Assembly (NCBI RefSeq): GCF_013322225.1
Contig: NZ_JAAMFB010000016.1
Coordinates: 277,830-341,829, forward strand
DNA: 64,000 nt
Reading direction: 5' to 3'
Origin: Agrobacterium larrymoorei
GTDB taxonomy: Bacteria > Pseudomonadota > Alphaproteobacteria > Rhizobiales > Rhizobiaceae
The notes beneath the pieces were generated by a model. The model did not search any database, was not told where the DNA came from, and saw only the letters and a program-made list of their open reading frames with translations. This document shows positions 35,474 to 45,034 of this stretch, piece after piece (the stretch's first letter is position 1; the number at the start of each line of letters is the position of its first letter). A program made the position numbers and the translations under genes.

Positions 35474-35938
35474 TCAGCCGCGACCGCGATAGGTCGCCAC
35501 GCCTTGATCCGGCAGCCAGACGCCTTCGGGCGCTGGCCCGGTCTGCCAGAAGACATCGATTGGAATGCCGCCGCGCGGATACCAGTAAGCGCCGATGCGC
35601 AGCCATTTTGGTGCAAGCAGTTCGACAAGGCGCTTGGCGATATAAACCGAGCAATCCTCATGGAAAGCGCCATGGTTGCGGAAGGAATGCAGGAACAGCT
35701 TCAGCGACTTGGATTCCACCAGAAAATCACCCGGGATGTAGTCGATCACGATATGGGCGAAATCCGGCTGGCCCGTCATGGGGCAGAGCGAGGTGAATTC
35801 CGGCGCGGTGAAGCGCACCACGTAATCCGTTCCGGCATTACCGTTCGGCACTTTTTCCAGAACAGCGCTTTCCGGATTTTCAGGCGACGCAACCTGCGCG
35901 CCCAGCTGCGACAGGCCGGAGACATCCGTCACTGACAT
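35474..35938 (-). CDS. queF: NADPH-dependent 7-cyano-7-deazaguanine reductase
   Basis: 154 residues, the short (unimodular) QueF. Reduces preQ0 to preQ1 in queuosine synthesis. Active-site Cys52 in [13 protein letters not shown] with D59, and the conserved [24 protein letters not shown] before the ATG. Starts 3 nt after the CDF exporter stop on the same strand, so the two are probably co-transcribed. Confidence 0.96.
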   Translation of the reverse strand: MSVTDVSGLSQLGAQVASPENPESAVLEKVPNGNAGTDYVVRFTAPEFTSLCPMTGQPDFAHIVIDYIPGDFLVESKSLKLFLHSFRNHGAFHEDCSVYIAKRLVELLAPKWLRIGAYWYPRGGIPIDVFWQTGPAPEGVWLPDQGVATYRGRG

Positions 35939-35941
35939 GGT

Positions 35942-36859
35942 TCAAACTCCTGCTTCGATAACATCTACCTTGACGCCGTGCGCCACTTCACTTTCAGGCT
36001 CCACATGGATGCCAATCGTGGCGCCCGGTATGGCCTCCCTTATGGCATCTTCAAGGCGGTCGCAAATCTCATGCGCTTTACCGACCGACATCGAGGCCGG
36101 AACCACGACGTGAAAATCGATGAAGGCGGCGGCACCGGCGCGGCGGGTCTTCAGATCATGCACGTTGAGAACGCAAGCGGAATTCTCGGAAATCGCCTGC
36201 CTGATCGCCTCATCCTCCTCCGGCTCCACGGCCTTATCCATCAAACCGCCGAGGGAATGCAGAATGACTTTCGAGCCCTGGACGAGAATGTTGATGGCAA
36301 CGAGGATCGCGAGAACGGGATCGAGAATGGCATAGCCGGTGAAAATCGCCAGCACGAGACCGATGAGAACGCCGCCAGAAGTAACCACATCCGACATGAT
36401 GTGCTGGCCATCGGCGGTCAGCGCAGGCGAGGCATGCTTCCTGCCGACCCGGATGAGGATCGTCGCCCAGATGGCGTTGAGAGCGCCCGCTAAACCGTTA
36501 ATCGCCAGACCCAGCACCGGCGCTTCCGGCAGGCGCGGCTCAAACAGCCCGGCATAGGCTTCCTTCACGATCAACAGCGCCGCAACGACGATCAGCACGC
36601 CTTCCAGAACGGCGGAGATATATTCCGCCTTGTGGTGGCCAAACTGATGATCGTCATCGGCAGGCTTCTGCGCGTAACGAATGACGAAATAGGCGATGAA
36701 GGCCGCAACGACATTGACGGTCGATTCCAGACCATCGGACAGCAGCGCAACAGACCCCGTGACCCACCATGCCAGAAGCTTCAGGCCAAGGATCGCAAGT
36801 GAAAACGGAATGCCCCAGAAAGCCAGCTTCCTGACGAGAGCGTTACCTTCAGCGTTCAT
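35942..36859 (-). CDS. Cation diffusion facilitator family transporter
   Basis: 305 residues from ATG 36859; upstream frame to 37009 lacks support. Six helices then the cytosolic metal-sensing domain. Metal-site helices read ALLSDGLESTVNV and LTADGQHIMSDVVTS, with DDDHQFGHHKAEY between. This is a divalent-cation/proton antiporter; which metal (Zn, Fe, Mn, Co) cannot be read safely. It lies upstream of queF; a strong hairpin sits 55-90 nt before its start. Confidence 0.9.
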   Translation of the reverse strand: MNAEGNALVRKLAFWGIPFSLAILGLKLLAWWVTGSVALLSDGLESTVNVVAAFIAYFVIRYAQKPADDDHQFGHHKAEYISAVLEGVLIVVAALLIVKEAYAGLFEPRLPEAPVLGLAINGLAGALNAIWATILIRVGRKHASPALTADGQHIMSDVVTSGGVLIGLVLAIFTGYAILDPVLAILVAINILVQGSKVILHSLGGLMDKAVEPEEDEAIRQAISENSACVLNVHDLKTRRAGAAAFIDFHVVVPASMSVGKAHEICDRLEDAIREAIPGATIGIHVEPESEVAHGVKVDVIEAGV

Positions 36860-36913
36860 GACTAGACCCCCGTGCGGATGCGAATGAATTGCAGAAATGG
36901 ACCCCAAAACGCA

Positions 36914-36949
36914 CGAACCGCCCGCACGAGGGTTCGTGCAGGCGGTTCG
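36914..36949 (-). promoter_or_regulatory. Hairpin upstream of the CDF exporter
   Basis: CGAACCGCC (36914-36922) pairs with GGCGGTTCG (36941-36949), then one mismatch and GCACGA/TCGTGC around a GGGT loop: 15 pairs. On the minus strand it is followed by TGCGTTTTGG, so it could end transcripts of the 37087 gene or attenuate the exporter. A second hairpin, GCGGGG/CCCCGC, lies at 36981-36997. Confidence 0.5.
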
Positions 36950-37086
36950 CTGTTTGAGCGTTCTATGATTTAAAGTGGGCGCGGGGTCAAGCCCCGCTCC
37001 GCAAAGCAAAAAACAAAGCGCCTATCAACTTCAAACTGCGTATTACTACTCGCTCGAGAAGGCATTCACCATGGAGGACGTCTTAA

Positions 37087-37482
37087 TTAGGCAGCGTAAA
37101 CTTTAACTCTCACGTGCCCTCCGGGTGCCGTAGGATCATTAAAATGCAAATAAAGCCCAAGCGTAAATACGAGCGTACCGGGCTTAAAGTTTTCGTCAAA
37201 ATCCGTGGCGGACAAGATCGGCACTCCATTATAAGGCTTTACTACCGCCCATCCTCTGCCGCTGCCTTCCGTACCCTCGCATTCGATAATTATTCCCGGT
37301 GGTATATCGCCTGGGGCTAGGTTTGAAGTGTCGCCGCCTCCAGCATTTTTGAATACGGGCTGAACTTGGCCTATTCCAGGCGTCAGGCTCGATACCGGGA
37401 TGCGAACTTCATGATTCTCTTTATGGTTGGTGCGATAGCCTGCGTCATGCCCCATCCACATTTCACCGACTTGTGTAGCCAT
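37087..37482 (-). CDS. Orphan hypothetical protein, 131 aa, in an AT-richer patch
   Basis: Start at ATG 37482 (MATQVGEMWMGHDAG) behind AAGGGGGC; the frame to 37542 runs through AT-rich non-coding sequence. No signal peptide, Cys or membrane helix. The pattern of short hydrophobic stretches (RIPVSSL, PGIIIECEG, GTLVFTLGLYLHF, HVRVKVYAA) suggests an all-beta protein. No family recognised. The gene and its upstream region are visibly less GC-rich than neighbours, consistent with recent acquisition. Confidence 0.6.
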   Translation of the reverse strand: MATQVGEMWMGHDAGYRTNHKENHEVRIPVSSLTPGIGQVQPVFKNAGGGDTSNLAPGDIPPGIIIECEGTEGSGRGWAVVKPYNGVPILSATDFDENFKPGTLVFTLGLYLHFNDPTAPGGHVRVKVYAA

Positions 37483-37573
37483 ATTTGCCCCCTTTAGCTT
37501 TATTGGCAAAGGCATACTTACAGTAAACAAACCCTTAATCAACTTTAAATTTTATATAAAAAAATACAACCAA

Positions 37574-38206
37574 TTACACCTTACTTAGTAGCAGCTTGAT
37601 GCCCGCAAAGCCGAAGAAAAGCGCAAGCGTCACCTCGATATAGCGCTTGGCCTTTTGATAGATGCGGATGGCGGGTGCGGTGGAGAATAACAGCGCATAG
37701 CCGCAGAAGATGATGAGGCCGAGCATGGCGCAGCCGCCGATGATGGCGGCAAGCGTGGCGGGGCCAGCGCCGGGCTTGAGGCCGAGCGACATGATGGCGA
37801 GCCAGCCGAGGACGGCTTTGGGGTTGGTGAGGTGCAGCAGCAGGCCACGACGGTAGAGCTTGATGTAATCTGCGCGGCTGGTGGCGAGCGCGCCGGGTTC
37901 TGCCTGTGGTGCTTTCGCGAAGGCCGAACGGGCGGATTTATAGGCCAGATAAAGAAGGTAGAAGCCACCGGCAATTTTGATAACGAAGAGCGCGTTGGCA
38001 AAAGTGGCAAGGACGGCGGATAGGCCGGTTGCAGCCACAGTGGCCCAGCACAGCGAGCCGGTCATGACCCCGAGCGCGAGAATGATCGCCGGTGCCCTGC
38101 CCTGACTCATCGCAACACCCATAATGGTCATGTTGCTGGGACCGGGACTTGCGACCGCGATGATATAGGCAATGTAGACGATAAGTAGCTGGTGGAGGTC
38201 TAGCAT
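37574..38206 (-). CDS. LysE family exporter (RhtB-like)
   Basis: 210 residues, six helices. The LysE/RhtB N-terminus IAVASPGPSNMTIMGVAMSQ and the loop GGFYLLYLAYKSARSAF are diagnostic, followed by NPKAVLGWLAIMSLG. Family members export amino acids such as lysine, homoserine or threonine; the substrate is not assigned. Confidence 0.9.
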   Translation of the reverse strand: MLDLHQLLIVYIAYIIAVASPGPSNMTIMGVAMSQGRAPAIILALGVMTGSLCWATVAATGLSAVLATFANALFVIKIAGGFYLLYLAYKSARSAFAKAPQAEPGALATSRADYIKLYRRGLLLHLTNPKAVLGWLAIMSLGLKPGAGPATLAAIIGGCAMLGLIIFCGYALLFSTAPAIRIYQKAKRYIEVTLALFFGFAGIKLLLSKV

Positions 38207-38312
38207 CCGGCTGGCTTTCTTCGAGATGAGGTTTCGGAGCCTATGTCATCCGAGCGGTGGGGTGGTGTCAATTCGGGCGAGGCCGAACTATCGGACGGAA
38301 TACATTTACCTT

Positions 38313-39029
38313 CTATCTCAAGGGCGAGACGACATCGGCGGGAATGACCGTCTCGCTATTATGCAGACGCATCGACGCTGTGAGAAGTGGGGGCAGAGGC
38401 GTCCACCATCCGGTCTTAACGCCTGCATGGCGAAGGGCGGCGGCGGTCCAGGTGTTGCAGCCCATCAACGCGTTGAAATAACCTTCCGCTTCGAAGAAAG
38501 CGTCATCCCTTCCATAGGATTGCCCGATCAGCGGTATCTGCTTTCCCTGCGATCGGGTGAAGCTGGCGAGAGTGAAATCGAGCAGTTTTGCGTATCCCTC
38601 ATCCGACAGATCGACTGCGGTCACGCTGGTATCCGACAGCGGGATATCTCCGGCAAGTGCGATATGCATGACCGAATTGTCGATGGTTACGCCCTTGAGC
38701 AATGGAAGCGGCTTGAGATCAGACCATGTTGGTGTTTGCGTGTAGAACGCGCGACCGCCCCAGCCGAAGACCAGATAGCGAAAGCCGGGATAATCGATTT
38801 CAAGATGGCCTTGCCGAAGAAACGCAAAGCGCGACAGCAGTTCCGCGTCCACCGGCAAGGCGATATCGGTGTGGATGGGATTGCTGAGGACCAGAATGCG
38901 GCGGGGGTTCTCTACCGTGGGATCAGAGGTCTTGCCCGTAAGCGGCCTTGGCACAAGGGTACCGAGTGCGAGGCTCCCGAAGACAAGAGCCAGGGCGACG
39001 CGAAGGTATTTGAAGAATTTCACCAGCAT
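38313..39029 (-). CDS. DUF2459 (TIGR02117) family protein
   Basis: 238 residues from ATG 39029; the open frame's first codon is a TTG at 39035. An N-terminal hydrophobic anchor (about 8-25) is followed by the DUF2459 pattern: SNPIHTDIALPV, YLVFGWGGRAFYTQTPTWSD, DAFFEAEGYFNALMGCNTWTAAALRHAGVKT. The conserved His, Cys and Asn/Thr in these boxes resemble a papain-like or NlpC-like hydrolase. The family was named from occurrence near urease genes, but none is present here. Function unknown. Confidence 0.78.
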   Translation of the reverse strand: MLVKFFKYLRVALALVFGSLALGTLVPRPLTGKTSDPTVENPRRILVLSNPIHTDIALPVDAELLSRFAFLRQGHLEIDYPGFRYLVFGWGGRAFYTQTPTWSDLKPLPLLKGVTIDNSVMHIALAGDIPLSDTSVTAVDLSDEGYAKLLDFTLASFTRSQGKQIPLIGQSYGRDDAFFEAEGYFNALMGCNTWTAAALRHAGVKTGWWTPLPPLLTASMRLHNSETVIPADVVSPLR

Positions 39030-39087
39030 CACCAAAGCTTGGAAGAATGGCGCCGTATCGAAACGCCGCCGTTGATCGTGACTGGTC

Positions 39088-41277
39088 TTAAGCCGCTTTC
39101 GTCTTCGCCTTCTTTACCAGATGCGTCACCACGTTCTCGATCATCCGCATACCGGCATCGCCGCCGAGCGTCATGATGGATTCGGGGTGGAACTGGACGG
39201 CGGCGACGGGTTCTTTGGCGTGTTCGATGCCCATGATGGTGCCGTCTTCGCTTTCTGCCGTGATGATGAAATCGCGGTGGAGGGTTGCCGGGTCGGCGAA
39301 GATGGAGTGGTAGCGGCCGACGGTGACTTCTTTGCCGAGGCCGGAGAAGACGAGGCCGGGTTCCAGCACGCGGATGCGCGAGGGTTTGCCGTGCATGGGG
39401 ATGGCGAGCTGGCGCAGCTCACCGCCGTAAGCTTCCGCCAGTGCCTGAAGGCCGAGGCAGACGCCGAAAATGGGGAGATCGCGCGCACGGGCGGCCTTGA
39501 TGGTGGCCCTGCAATCGAAATCACCGGGGTTGCCGGGGCCGGGCGAGAGAACGACGAGATCGGGCTGAAAGCGGTCGAAGATTTCTGCCGCAACGGGTGA
39601 GCGCACGGTGGAGACGGTCGCGCCCGTCTGGCGGAAGTAGTTTGCCAGCGTGTGGACGAAGCTGTCTTCGTGATCCACCAGCAGGATTTTCACGCCGGTT
39701 CCGACTTTTGCCGCATCCCGCTTGGTTGCGGTGGAGTTCTGGGCTTTCGCATCGCGAATGGCTGAAATCATGGCCGATGCCTTCAGTTCGGTTTCCGCTT
39801 CTTCTTCCTGCGGGTTGGAATCGTTGAGCAGCGTGGCCCCTGCCCGCACTTCCGCAATGCCATCCTTGATGCGGATGGTACGAAGCGTCAGGCCGGTGTT
39901 CATATCGCCATTGAAGCCAACCATGCCGATGGCGCCACCATACCATGCGCGCGGGCTCTTTTCATGGCTTTCGATGAAGCGCATGGCCCACAGCTTTGGC
40001 GCACCTGTGACGGTAACAGCCCATGCGTGGCTGAGGAAGCCGTCGAAGGCATCCATATCATCGCGCAGGCGGCCTTCGATGTGGTCCACCGTGTGGATGA
40101 GGCGCGAATACATCTCGATCTGGCGGCGACCGATGACTTTCACCGAACCGGGTTCGCACACGCGGCTCTTGTCGTTACGGTCCACATCCGAACACATGGT
40201 GAGTTCGGACTCGTCCTTCTTGGAATTCAACAGCTTGAGGATCTGTTCGCTGTCGGCAATCGGATCGTCACCGCGCTTGATGGTGCCGGAAATCGGGCAG
40301 GTTTCGATGCGGCGACCGGAGACGCGCACGAACATTTCCGGGGATGCCCCGACCAGATATTCCTGATGGCCGAGGTTGATGAAGAAGGAATAAGGCGATG
40401 GATTGATAGCCTTCAGGCGGCGGGAAATGGCCGAGGGATTGCTGTCGCAACGCTCCATGAACTTCTGGCCGGGCACGACCTCGAAGAGATCGCCACGACG
40501 GAAGCTTTCCTTCGCTTTGGTGACGAGTTCGGCATATTCGCCGGGGTGGTGATCGCCGCGCGGCGGAATGGTGTCCGTCTTCACGAACGGCTCCGGCGCG
40601 ATGTCTTCCGCCTTGCCGTGGGTGGTGACGCCAGCCTTTTCGAAATCATATCGATCCACCCAGGCCTTGGCGGAATAATGGTCCACCACCAGAATTTCAT
40701 CCGGCAGGAAGAGAACCATATCGCGCTGGTCTTCCGGACGCTGAAGGGATAGCTTGATGGCATCGAACTGGAAGGCCAGATCGTAACCGAAGGCACCGAA
40801 GAGACCGATGGCGGAATCCGCGCTGGAATAGAAGAGATCGACCACCGCGCGAAGTGCTGTGAAGACGGTCGGGATTTTTGAGCGCTCTTCCTCGGTGAAA
40901 ACGCGGTCGGGCTCGTTAACGAGGAGATCAAGACGGCGAGCGGTGGATGCGCCGAGCGTGAGGTCCGGCGTTTCCTTCAGCTTTTCCGCAATGAAGGAGA
41001 GCAGCACTTCGCCACGGCCATTATAGGCCTCGATCCACATGTTGCGGCCAAACGAGGAAATGCCGAGCGGTGGATCGATGATGGCAGTATCCCAGCGGGT
41101 ATAGCGGCCTGGATATTCATAATTGGAGGAGAAGACGGCACCGCGGCGGGAATCCAGCCCTTCGACGTAAGAGTCGATAGCGCCTGCGTAGTCTGCCGCG
41201 CGGCGCTGGCGGGTGACCTTGATGCCGCCTTTGGTTTCGTAGGTCTCGGACCCGTCATCATGAATAATCGTTACCAT
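39088..41277 (-). CDS. trpE: Anthranilate synthase, fused TrpE-TrpG
   Basis: 729 residues. Residues ~1-515 are the chorismate-binding component I ([57 protein letters not shown]). Residues ~535-725 are the glutamine amidotransferase with nucleophile Cys in [16 protein letters not shown] and the HPES His-Glu of [10 protein letters not shown]. The fusion is typical of Rhizobiaceae. Makes anthranilate from chorismate for tryptophan. Expressed behind the trpL attenuator. Confidence 0.97.
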   Translation of the reverse strand: MVTIIHDDGSETYETKGGIKVTRQRRAADYAGAIDSYVEGLDSRRGAVFSSNYEYPGRYTRWDTAIIDPPLGISSFGRNMWIEAYNGRGEVLLSFIAEKLKETPDLTLGASTARRLDLLVNEPDRVFTEEERSKIPTVFTALRAVVDLFYSSADSAIGLFGAFGYDLAFQFDAIKLSLQRPEDQRDMVLFLPDEILVVDHYSAKAWVDRYDFEKAGVTTHGKAEDIAPEPFVKTDTIPPRGDHHPGEYAELVTKAKESFRRGDLFEVVPGQKFMERCDSNPSAISRRLKAINPSPYSFFINLGHQEYLVGASPEMFVRVSGRRIETCPISGTIKRGDDPIADSEQILKLLNSKKDESELTMCSDVDRNDKSRVCEPGSVKVIGRRQIEMYSRLIHTVDHIEGRLRDDMDAFDGFLSHAWAVTVTGAPKLWAMRFIESHEKSPRAWYGGAIGMVGFNGDMNTGLTLRTIRIKDGIAEVRAGATLLNDSNPQEEEAETELKASAMISAIRDAKAQNSTATKRDAAKVGTGVKILLVDHEDSFVHTLANYFRQTGATVSTVRSPVAAEIFDRFQPDLVVLSPGPGNPGDFDCRATIKAARARDLPIFGVCLGLQALAEAYGGELRQLAIPMHGKPSRIRVLEPGLVFSGLGKEVTVGRYHSIFADPATLHRDFIITAESEDGTIMGIEHAKEPVAAVQFHPESIMTLGGDAGMRMIENVVTHLVKKAKTKAA

Positions 41278-41428
41278 TCTCGCAGTTCCCGTTTTTAGAG
41301 TCTTACCGCATTTCTTCGAAACGCGAAAACGCTCTTAGTTTTTGTTCTAACGCATTATCCGCACGCAAAACCGCTACGCACTTTTGCTGGAAATGCTCTA
41401 AACCCGATGATGACAGGCGGCATAACAA

Positions 41429-41459
41429 CAAAAAAGCCGCCTGAGATTTCGGGCGGCTT
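41429..41459 (-). terminator. trp attenuator terminator
   Basis: On the minus strand AAGCCGCC and GGCGGCTT (41459-41452 and 41441-41434) pair around a 10-nt loop and are followed by TTTTTTG. Located between trpL and trpE, it is the Rho-independent terminator of the attenuator and would form the 3' end of the released leader RNA. Confidence 0.88.
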
Positions 41460-41495
41460 GGACTTGTCTTGTAAACATGACTGGTCGAGGCCGCG

Positions 41496-41543
41496 TTAGC
41501 TGACCCACCACCAGTTAGCAATGTTCTTCGACACTGTGTTCAT
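41496..41543 (-). CDS. trpL: Tryptophan leader peptide
   Basis: 15-residue peptide MNTVSKNIANWWWVS with three consecutive Trp codons, followed by the attenuator terminator and trpE(G). In Sinorhizobium and Agrobacterium this leader RNA is released as the trans-acting sRNA rnTrpL and the peptide has functions of its own. The ATG lies 8 nt past the -10 box, in line with leaderless translation. Confidence 0.93.
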   Translation of the reverse strand: MNTVSKNIANWWWVS

Positions 41544-41551
41544 GGGCAGAA

Positions 41552-41580
41552 TTGTTAGCGGCAAGAGGGCGGCTTGGCAA
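41552..41580 (-). promoter_or_regulatory. trpL-trpE promoter
   Basis: TTGCCA (41580-41575), a 17-nt spacer, TAACAA (41557-41552). Transcription would begin at or within a few bases of the trpL start codon. Confidence 0.6.
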
Positions 41581-41661
41581 GCGGGATTTAAGGCGGGATT
41601 TGAACCCGATGGCGCATTGATGCGTTGTGGCTGCGGCGCAAACAGGGAGCGACCAATCTTG

Positions 41662-42582
41662 ATGGCTTACCGATTTCTCATGCTGGCAGCATCCATGCTG
41701 CTGATCGCCGCTTCCGAACCGCCGAAAGATGTGCCGGTTCCACAGGAAAAGCCGCAGGTTCAGGAAGCGCCCGCCACCAAACCGGAGAGCGATAAGCAGA
41801 GCCGGGAAACGCCCCCTCCTCCGCCTGCGGAAAACACCGTTCCGAAGCCCGAGGAAAAGCCGGAGGTGCCAGCGAAGCCGGATGCAGCACCGGCCGATGA
41901 AGCCAAGCCTAATGAGAAAAAGCCTTCCGCAGAAAACCCCGTCGAAGCGAAACCCGAAGAGGTGAAACCGGCAGAAGAAAAAAAGGCGGAAGAACCTGCG
42001 CCTGAGCCTGTTAAGGAAGAGAACCCGGAAGAACTGAAGGCGTGTCTGAGTGAGTTGAAGGAGCTTGGTGCGGAGTTTAAGCAGATCGACGCCATCAAGG
42101 GCGAGGAAGAGGGATGCGGCATCGCCTCCCCGCTCGAACTCTCCGTCGTCATTCCCGGCATCAAGCTGGAGCCGAAGGGCACGATGCGCTGCGAGGCGGC
42201 GCTGGCGCTTTCCCGCTGGGCGAAAAACGTGGTGGTTCCGACTGCGAAGATCGCCATGCCGGACAGGCAGGTGACAGCCTTCGGCCAGGCCTCCACCTAT
42301 ATCTGCCGCAACCGTAACAGCGCCGAAACCGGCAAGATTTCCGAACACGCCAAGGGCAACGCTGTCGACATCGCCACCATGACATTCGACACGGGCGAAC
42401 CGCTGGTGATGAAACCGCGCCACGAAGACGGTACTATGGAAGGCGCATTCCAACGCACGATCACCACCGCCGCCTGCCTATTCTTCCGCACCGTTCTTTC
42501 CCCCGGAAGCGACGCGACCCATCAGGACCACCTGCATCTGGATGTGCTGGAGCGCAAGGGTGGGTATTTGTATTGCCGATAA
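41662..42582 (+). CDS. Extensin-like C-terminal domain protein, exported
   Basis: 306 residues from ATG 41662, which gives a signal peptide (YRFLMLAASMLLIAAS); the frame back to 41521 runs through the trp promoter on the other strand. Residues ~20-115 are Pro/Glu/Lys-rich repeats (PKPEEKPEVPAKP-like). The C-terminal ~180 residues are the extensin-like domain: CGIASPLELSVV, SEHAKGNAVDIA and ATHQDHLHLDV. The His/Asp pattern is that of LAS-type metallopeptidases, suggesting action on the cell wall. Confidence 0.85.
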   Translation: MAYRFLMLAASMLLIAASEPPKDVPVPQEKPQVQEAPATKPESDKQSRETPPPPPAENTVPKPEEKPEVPAKPDAAPADEAKPNEKKPSAENPVEAKPEEVKPAEEKKAEEPAPEPVKEENPEELKACLSELKELGAEFKQIDAIKGEEEGCGIASPLELSVVIPGIKLEPKGTMRCEAALALSRWAKNVVVPTAKIAMPDRQVTAFGQASTYICRNRNSAETGKISEHAKGNAVDIATMTFDTGEPLVMKPRHEDGTMEGAFQRTITTAACLFFRTVLSPGSDATHQDHLHLDVLERKGGYLYCR

Positions 42583-42635
42583 AATAGAAAAAGGCGGAGC
42601 ATAATGGCCCCGCCTTTTATGTTGTTGAGTTCTGA

Positions 42636-44927
42636 TCAGAACTTCTGCGTCAGGGAGATTTTGAATGTGCGGCCTGGTTCGGAGTAGAAGGCGACGGGCT
42701 GGTTTGTGGTTGATGTCGCACTGGTGCTGACATCTCTTACACCCACGGCATTCCAGTAGGTTTTGTCGAAGACATTGTAGATGCCTGCCTGGATACGAAG
42801 ACCCTTCGTCTGTTCCGGTTCCCACCAGCCGGTGAGGTTGACAATGCCGTAGCCGGGAGCATCGAAGGATTCATAGGTTGCGCCAGTGACGGTTGTTGCA
42901 AGCCCGTCCTTTCTCATTCCGCCGGAAAGGATGGTGGTCATATCAAGACCCCATTGCTCCTGCTCGTATCCGACACCCAGAATAGACTTGAAGGGCGCGA
43001 CGGTACGGATGAACTCGTTGGTATCTGTATCTTTGCCGTAGGAGTAGGCAAGCGAGCCGTGCAGGAAGAAACCGTTCGCAAAGTCCTGACGCGCGCTGAC
43101 TTCAACACCAGAAATTTCGACACTGTTACGGTTACGCCAGGTAAATATCTGCGCTGGTTCGCCCGGAATACCGCTGCCCGGTTGGCTGATCGTATCGATG
43201 AAGTTCGAATATCGGTTATGAAATACTGTCAGCTTTCCGTTGAGATCGTTGCTGGAGTAGTTGGCACCGATTTCGAAGCCCTGCGCCGTCTCTGGCTTTA
43301 GGTTTGGATTACCCAGGTTGGCATAGGCTGCACCATTACGAAAATCGATGTAGAGTTCGTTGATGGTCGGCGGTCTGTACGCCATGGACCATTGACCGAA
43401 CAATTCGACTTCTGGAGTCAACTGGTAGGTCGCAAGCAGCTTGGGTGAGAGACGAATGCCATCCTGGCCCTCAGGAAGGCCGAAAACCGGGAAACCGGTG
43501 TTGTTTCTGAATGCCGCAGATTCTTTGGGACTATAGTCGTACCAGTCCAGACGCACGCCAGGCGTTAGCGCAAAACCCGTATCCGCGAATGAAATCCGGT
43601 CATCGAGATAAAGCCCAAGGCGCTTTCCGTCCACATCCGGCATATCCGATTGGGAAACCACGGTCGTTACAGGAACAACGCGCAGGAACTGTTCCGTCTC
43701 GGAGAACTGCAAACTTCCACCAAATCGAACTTCGTGGTTGAAAGTGCCCGTACTGAATTCAGTAAGCGTGTTACCGGTAATGCCAATTGAGCTCTCCTCC
43801 AGATCGTTATCGCGGGAATAGGGCGTCAGCGCTGCTGGCGGTATACCGCGCGTGCCGTAAGATCCCGCGCTCTTTTGAAGACGTTGCCAGTAAAGCGCGA
43901 AATCCGCAGCATCGATCAAGCCATCGGTGGTGTCGGCTTCGTAGCTATAATCGAGCGATACGCGCTCTCGCCTTGTGTCATCGTAGCCCCAATAGTTTCC
44001 AGGGGTGAAGTTTGACGGAGGCGCGGGCGGGTTCGGTATGAGTCCCTGAACCGTCTTCAAATCCGTCGTGCTGTCTAGATTGAAGCGTTCAGCCGTTAGC
44101 CCGATACGATGCCCACCTTCCAAATCCTGACGGATCTTGAACAAAAGATTGTACTGATCGTAATCGCTTGGGTTCGGTTCGGTGCGATTTATGCCAAGAA
44201 CATTGACAGAGCCCCTGCTGTCACGCTCATGACCTTTCTTGTAACCGCCCTGAAAAAGGACAGAGGTATTTTCGATTTTCTTTGCGACAGCAACCGATCC
44301 ACCAAAGCTGCGATCTTCACTATCGTATGTCAGCTTCGCAACGCCACCCCAATCACGACCGTCCTCAATGAGGTCTTCAGGCTCGAGCGTCCGCAGAACC
44401 AGCGCACCACCCAGCGCTCCCGCTCCGATGCGACTTGAATCGGCACCGCGTACGACATCGACCTGCGACAGCGAAGAAAAATCGTAGCTGTTATTGGTAT
44501 CGCTCATACCAGTCGTCGCGATGGTAGCGCGTGCGAAATTCTCAAAGAAAGGAACCGGAATATTATCGATCAGCGTCGTGACGCGCGCGCCGCCCAGACC
44601 TCGAATGAAAAGGCCGCCCGGCTTGCCCGGCTTGGCTTCTATGAAATCGACGCCCGGTTCACTGGTGTTGCCGAGATCGCGAGCGTTGTTGATTTCCTTC
44701 TTACGAATATTGTCAGCCGTGGTCGTGCTGGCGAGAGGTGTGTCAGATACTGCATTTGCCGCTGCATTGCCGGTGCCAGCGCGCTTGCCCTTGACGATGA
44801 TCCGCTCAAGGACGATGGCGCCGTTCTGTTGTGGGGCCGCGTCCTGCGCGACGGCTGCCGAATGCGCGGCGAGCAGCGTCATCGCGGTGCAGACCAGCAA
44901 GGTGGATTTGGAGCGTGTGATCGTCAT
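42636..44927 (-). CDS. TonB-dependent haem/haemoglobin-type receptor
   Basis: 763 residues. Signal peptide ending near AAVAQDA, a TonB-box-like LERIIVKGK, and a plug domain with IEAKPGKPGGLFIRGLGGAR and VDVVRGADSSRIGAGALGG. A 22-strand barrel ends in a C-terminal aromatic residue (RTFKISLTQKF). YRPPTINELY and NPNLKPE correspond to the FRAP and NPNL boxes of haem receptors, but the stretch between them has no His, a residue used for haem transfer in HemR-like receptors. AGGGGG precedes the ATG; a RirA-type operator lies upstream. Confidence 0.9.
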   Translation of the reverse strand: MTITRSKSTLLVCTAMTLLAAHSAAVAQDAAPQQNGAIVLERIIVKGKRAGTGNAAANAVSDTPLASTTTADNIRKKEINNARDLGNTSEPGVDFIEAKPGKPGGLFIRGLGGARVTTLIDNIPVPFFENFARATIATTGMSDTNNSYDFSSLSQVDVVRGADSSRIGAGALGGALVLRTLEPEDLIEDGRDWGGVAKLTYDSEDRSFGGSVAVAKKIENTSVLFQGGYKKGHERDSRGSVNVLGINRTEPNPSDYDQYNLLFKIRQDLEGGHRIGLTAERFNLDSTTDLKTVQGLIPNPPAPPSNFTPGNYWGYDDTRRERVSLDYSYEADTTDGLIDAADFALYWQRLQKSAGSYGTRGIPPAALTPYSRDNDLEESSIGITGNTLTEFSTGTFNHEVRFGGSLQFSETEQFLRVVPVTTVVSQSDMPDVDGKRLGLYLDDRISFADTGFALTPGVRLDWYDYSPKESAAFRNNTGFPVFGLPEGQDGIRLSPKLLATYQLTPEVELFGQWSMAYRPPTINELYIDFRNGAAYANLGNPNLKPETAQGFEIGANYSSNDLNGKLTVFHNRYSNFIDTISQPGSGIPGEPAQIFTWRNRNSVEISGVEVSARQDFANGFFLHGSLAYSYGKDTDTNEFIRTVAPFKSILGVGYEQEQWGLDMTTILSGGMRKDGLATTVTGATYESFDAPGYGIVNLTGWWEPEQTKGLRIQAGIYNVFDKTYWNAVGVRDVSTSATSTTNQPVAFYSEPGRTFKISLTQKF

Positions 44928-45034
44928 TGTAACCCCCTGAAGACGAGCGCACGAAAGCGCGCAGCGGCAATGATGTCGCTGACGTTCCGAGGCCCGGTAA
45001 TGCCCTGAAATTTTACGGCCCCGCCGTTGATGCA

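Noticed and set aside
38226..39176. 316-aa plus-strand frame across the DUF2459 gene
   Set aside because: Covers a recognisable DUF2459 gene on the other strand and has no ribosome site.
41595..41615. tRNA-like T-arm (GGGTTCAAATCCC on the minus strand) near the trp promoter
   Set aside because: The outer T-stem pair is mismatched and no acceptor, D-arm or anticodon arm can be folded around it; it lies in the sequence upstream of trpL.
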